22,032 nucleotides of DNA, from IMG/VR virus record IMGVR_UViG_3300042507_001384, positions 1 through 22,032 of that record. One strand, written 5' to 3'. Made by a program: the position numbers and the translations under genes. Positions within the stretch are counted from its first letter, which is position 1, and each line of letters opens with the position of its first letter. Below the pieces are notes generated by a model. It ran no database searches and had not been told where the DNA came from. It saw only the letters and a program-made list of their open reading frames with translations. The stretch comes from a virus. Positions 20,758-22,032 of this stretch are shown in pieces.

Positions 20758-22032
20758 ATGAGCCTTCATGCAATAGCCAACCACATGGCCTCTAAAGGTA
20801 GAGGCGGAGACTCCATGCTCATCCACATGACCCCCGGCGAGGTTGGGGGTCTTCAGGCGTTGGCTTTAAAACATGGTGGTTCACTAACAATTAACCCAGA
20901 GACGGGCCTACCTGAAGCCAAGTTTTTAAAGAAGCTTCTTCCAGCACTTATCGGCTTTGGTCTTAATATGTTTGCCCCCGGCCTTGGTTCGGCTGTTGGC
21001 GCTGCTTTAGGTACTAGCGCAGCTGTAGGTACAGGTATTGCTGTTGGCGGTTTTGAAACATTGCGCACTGGCAGTTTGAGTAGAGGTTTGTCGGCTGGTT
21101 TGGGTGCCTATGGCGGCGCAGGGTTGGCTGGTTCTATGGCTAATGCTGGTGCTGTTGGCGCTGGTGCTGGCGTTGGTGCTGGTGTTCCCGCTGATATGGC
21201 GTTTAATTTAGCGGATGCTGGCGTAACGGATGCTGGTATTCAGAGTTTAGGAAACGTAGAAGCAGCAAATCAGGCTGTTCAGGGAATACAGCCGTCTGCA
21301 TTTGACAAAGTTGGGGCTGGATTTAAAGCCGTTACAAAAGACCCCTCTGCATTTGGACAGTTTGCCAAAGACAACTGGAAGCTAGGACTTGCCGCAGCAT
21401 CCCCAATTATTGCGGATGCAATGGTTCCAACGTCGACAAAGATGCCTACAGCGCAGTCTACAGGCTACATCCGTCCTTATTCGTTTGACCCAAACACTCA
21501 AGCTCTTACTCAGCTACCTCCATATAAAGCTAAGGATGGTGGCTTAATTGCTCTTGCTGGTGGTGGTAATCCTGCCGACGATCCTTATGCTAGATACAAC
21601 ACCTTGTCTGGCCAGTCTAAAGCTGCGTACGATTATTTGATGGGTAATACTGCAAGTTCAGCAGTTGCACCTGTGGCAGCAGTTCAACCCCCTGCCCCAA
21701 CACCTGCACCTGCGGCTACTACAACTACTACAACACCAGCAAAAAAAGATGATGATTTACCAACTACTAATCCTATGCAGACGACTCCAGTTACAGGCGG
21801 TGGTGGCGGTGGCGGTGGTGGCGGTGCTAGCTCCTTTATGGGCACCGCAAGTGTAGGTAATACCTCCGCACCTGTAGATGATGGCTCAGATTTTATTCCA
21901 GCTAACCCTAGTGATTTTGGTGCTGTAGATGATGGCTCAGATTTTATTCCAGCTAACCCTAGTGATTTTGGTGCTGTAGATGATGGCTCAGATTTTATTC
22001 CAGCTAACCCTAGTGATTTTGGTGCTGTAGAT
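20758..22032 (+). CDS. Large Gly/Ala-rich virion protein, 3'-truncated (possible ejection protein)
   Basis: 425 codons are visible with no stop before the window end. The N-terminus MSLHAIANHMASKGRGGDSM then HMTPGEVGGLQALALKHGG and NPETGLPEAKFLKKLLPALI is a pattern I recall from large phage proteins of unknown role. Residues about 60-140 are hydrophobic Gly/Ala-rich (GFGLNMFAPGLGSAVGAALG and onward), as in internal virion proteins that cross membranes during genome ejection. Then come a soluble part, a motif KDGGLIALAGGG, a Pro/Thr linker, a run of 11 Gly, and perfect 17-residue repeats (VDDGSDFIPANPSDFGA). GAGAGG upstream supports ATG 20758. It may be an ejection protein or a large tail protein. 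Confidence 0.7.
   Translation, partial: MSLHAIANHMASKGRGGDSMLIHMTPGEVGGLQALALKHGGSLTINPETGLPEAKFLKKLLPALIGFGLNMFAPGLGSAVGAALGTSAAVGTGIAVGGFETLRTGSLSRGLSAGLGAYGGAGLAGSMANAGAVGAGAGVGAGVPADMAFNLADAGVTDAGIQSLGNVEAANQAVQGIQPSAFDKVGAGFKAVTKDPSAFGQFAKDNWKLGLAAASPIIADAMVPTSTKMPTAQSTGYIRPYSFDPNTQALTQLPPYKAKDGGLIALAGGGNPADDPYARYNTLSGQSKAAYDYLMGNTASSAVAPVAAVQPPAPTPAPAATTTTTTPAKKDDDLPTTNPMQTTPVTGGGGGGGGGGASSFMGTASVGNTSAPVDDGSDFIPANPSDFGAVDDGSDFIPANPSDFGAVDDGSDFIPANPSDFGAVD
21874..22032 (+). repeat. Perfect 51-bp tandem repeat, cut by the window end
   Basis: Units at 21874-21924, 21925-21975 and 21976-22026 are identical, and six bases of a fourth follow. Each encodes 17 acidic residues (VDDGSDFIPANPSDFGA). 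No difference at any position indicates very recent expansion or an assembly effect. Confidence 0.9.

Noticed and set aside
1-22032. tRNA genes, integrase, attachment sites, transposons and rho-independent terminators
   Set aside because: A visual scan found no tRNA-like cloverleaf, recombinase gene, inverted-repeat-bounded element or GC-rich hairpin followed by a T run; gaps between genes are too short for most of these.

Overview
The window looks like part of the late (virion and lysis) region of a tailed double-stranded DNA phage, most likely an aquatic, metagenome-type phage of a Gram-negative bacterium. All 34 genes I can support lie on the + strand. They are packed with overlaps of 1 to 17 nt or gaps of about 10 nt, with no tRNA, rRNA, integrase, transposase or CRISPR array. 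P22-like head-completion and tail-hub proteins, and a candidate ejection protein, point to a podovirus-like (short-tailed) virion. Portal, capsid, terminase and replication genes are not here, so neither taxonomy nor host can be fixed. The Gram-negative call rests on a small M15-type endolysin without a wall-binding domain and on a holin/antiholin-like pair of T4 T/RI architecture.

Layout. (1) 1-2423: eight small, mostly basic proteins of conserved phage families, several ending in the same short tail motif (ADGxASRGKT), plus a small membrane protein. (2) 2423-4816: head-to-tail connector genes: a P22 gp4-like protein, a Zn-ribbon virion protein, two tiny basic proteins and a second adaptor-like protein. 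(3) 4818-8486: small structural proteins, a fibre protein with an exact 20-residue repeat, and a large fibre protein. (4) 8499-13097: four tandem paralogues, each ending in exactly six kelch-like repeats (24 in all), probably six-bladed propeller adhesins. (5) 13107-16438: a coiled-coil protein, a 2OG-Fe(II) (prolyl-4-hydroxylase-like) oxygenase, a collagen-like fibre with an S74-like C-terminus, and another fibre-type protein. (6) 16442-18549: a lysis block (RI-like secreted protein, small helical protein, T-holin-like protein, GTA/3TM-type holin, M15 endopeptidase). (7) 18580-22032: a P22 gp10-like tail hub protein, a small tail protein, then, after the only sizeable intergenic gap and its candidate promoter, a large Gly/Ala-rich protein that runs off the window inside a perfect 51-bp tandem repeat.

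How it fits together. The connector proteins close the filled head. The hub and the many fibre proteins (about eight candidate adsorption proteins) form an elaborate host-recognition apparatus. The oxygenase may modify the neighbouring collagen-like fibre, and the lysis block releases progeny. The most interesting features are the four-gene propeller array with conserved framework and variable loops, the oxygenase/collagen pair, and the possible T/RI-like lysis-timing pair. No stretch over 300 bases lacks a gene. Family assignments come from recognising sequence patterns; no database search was run.
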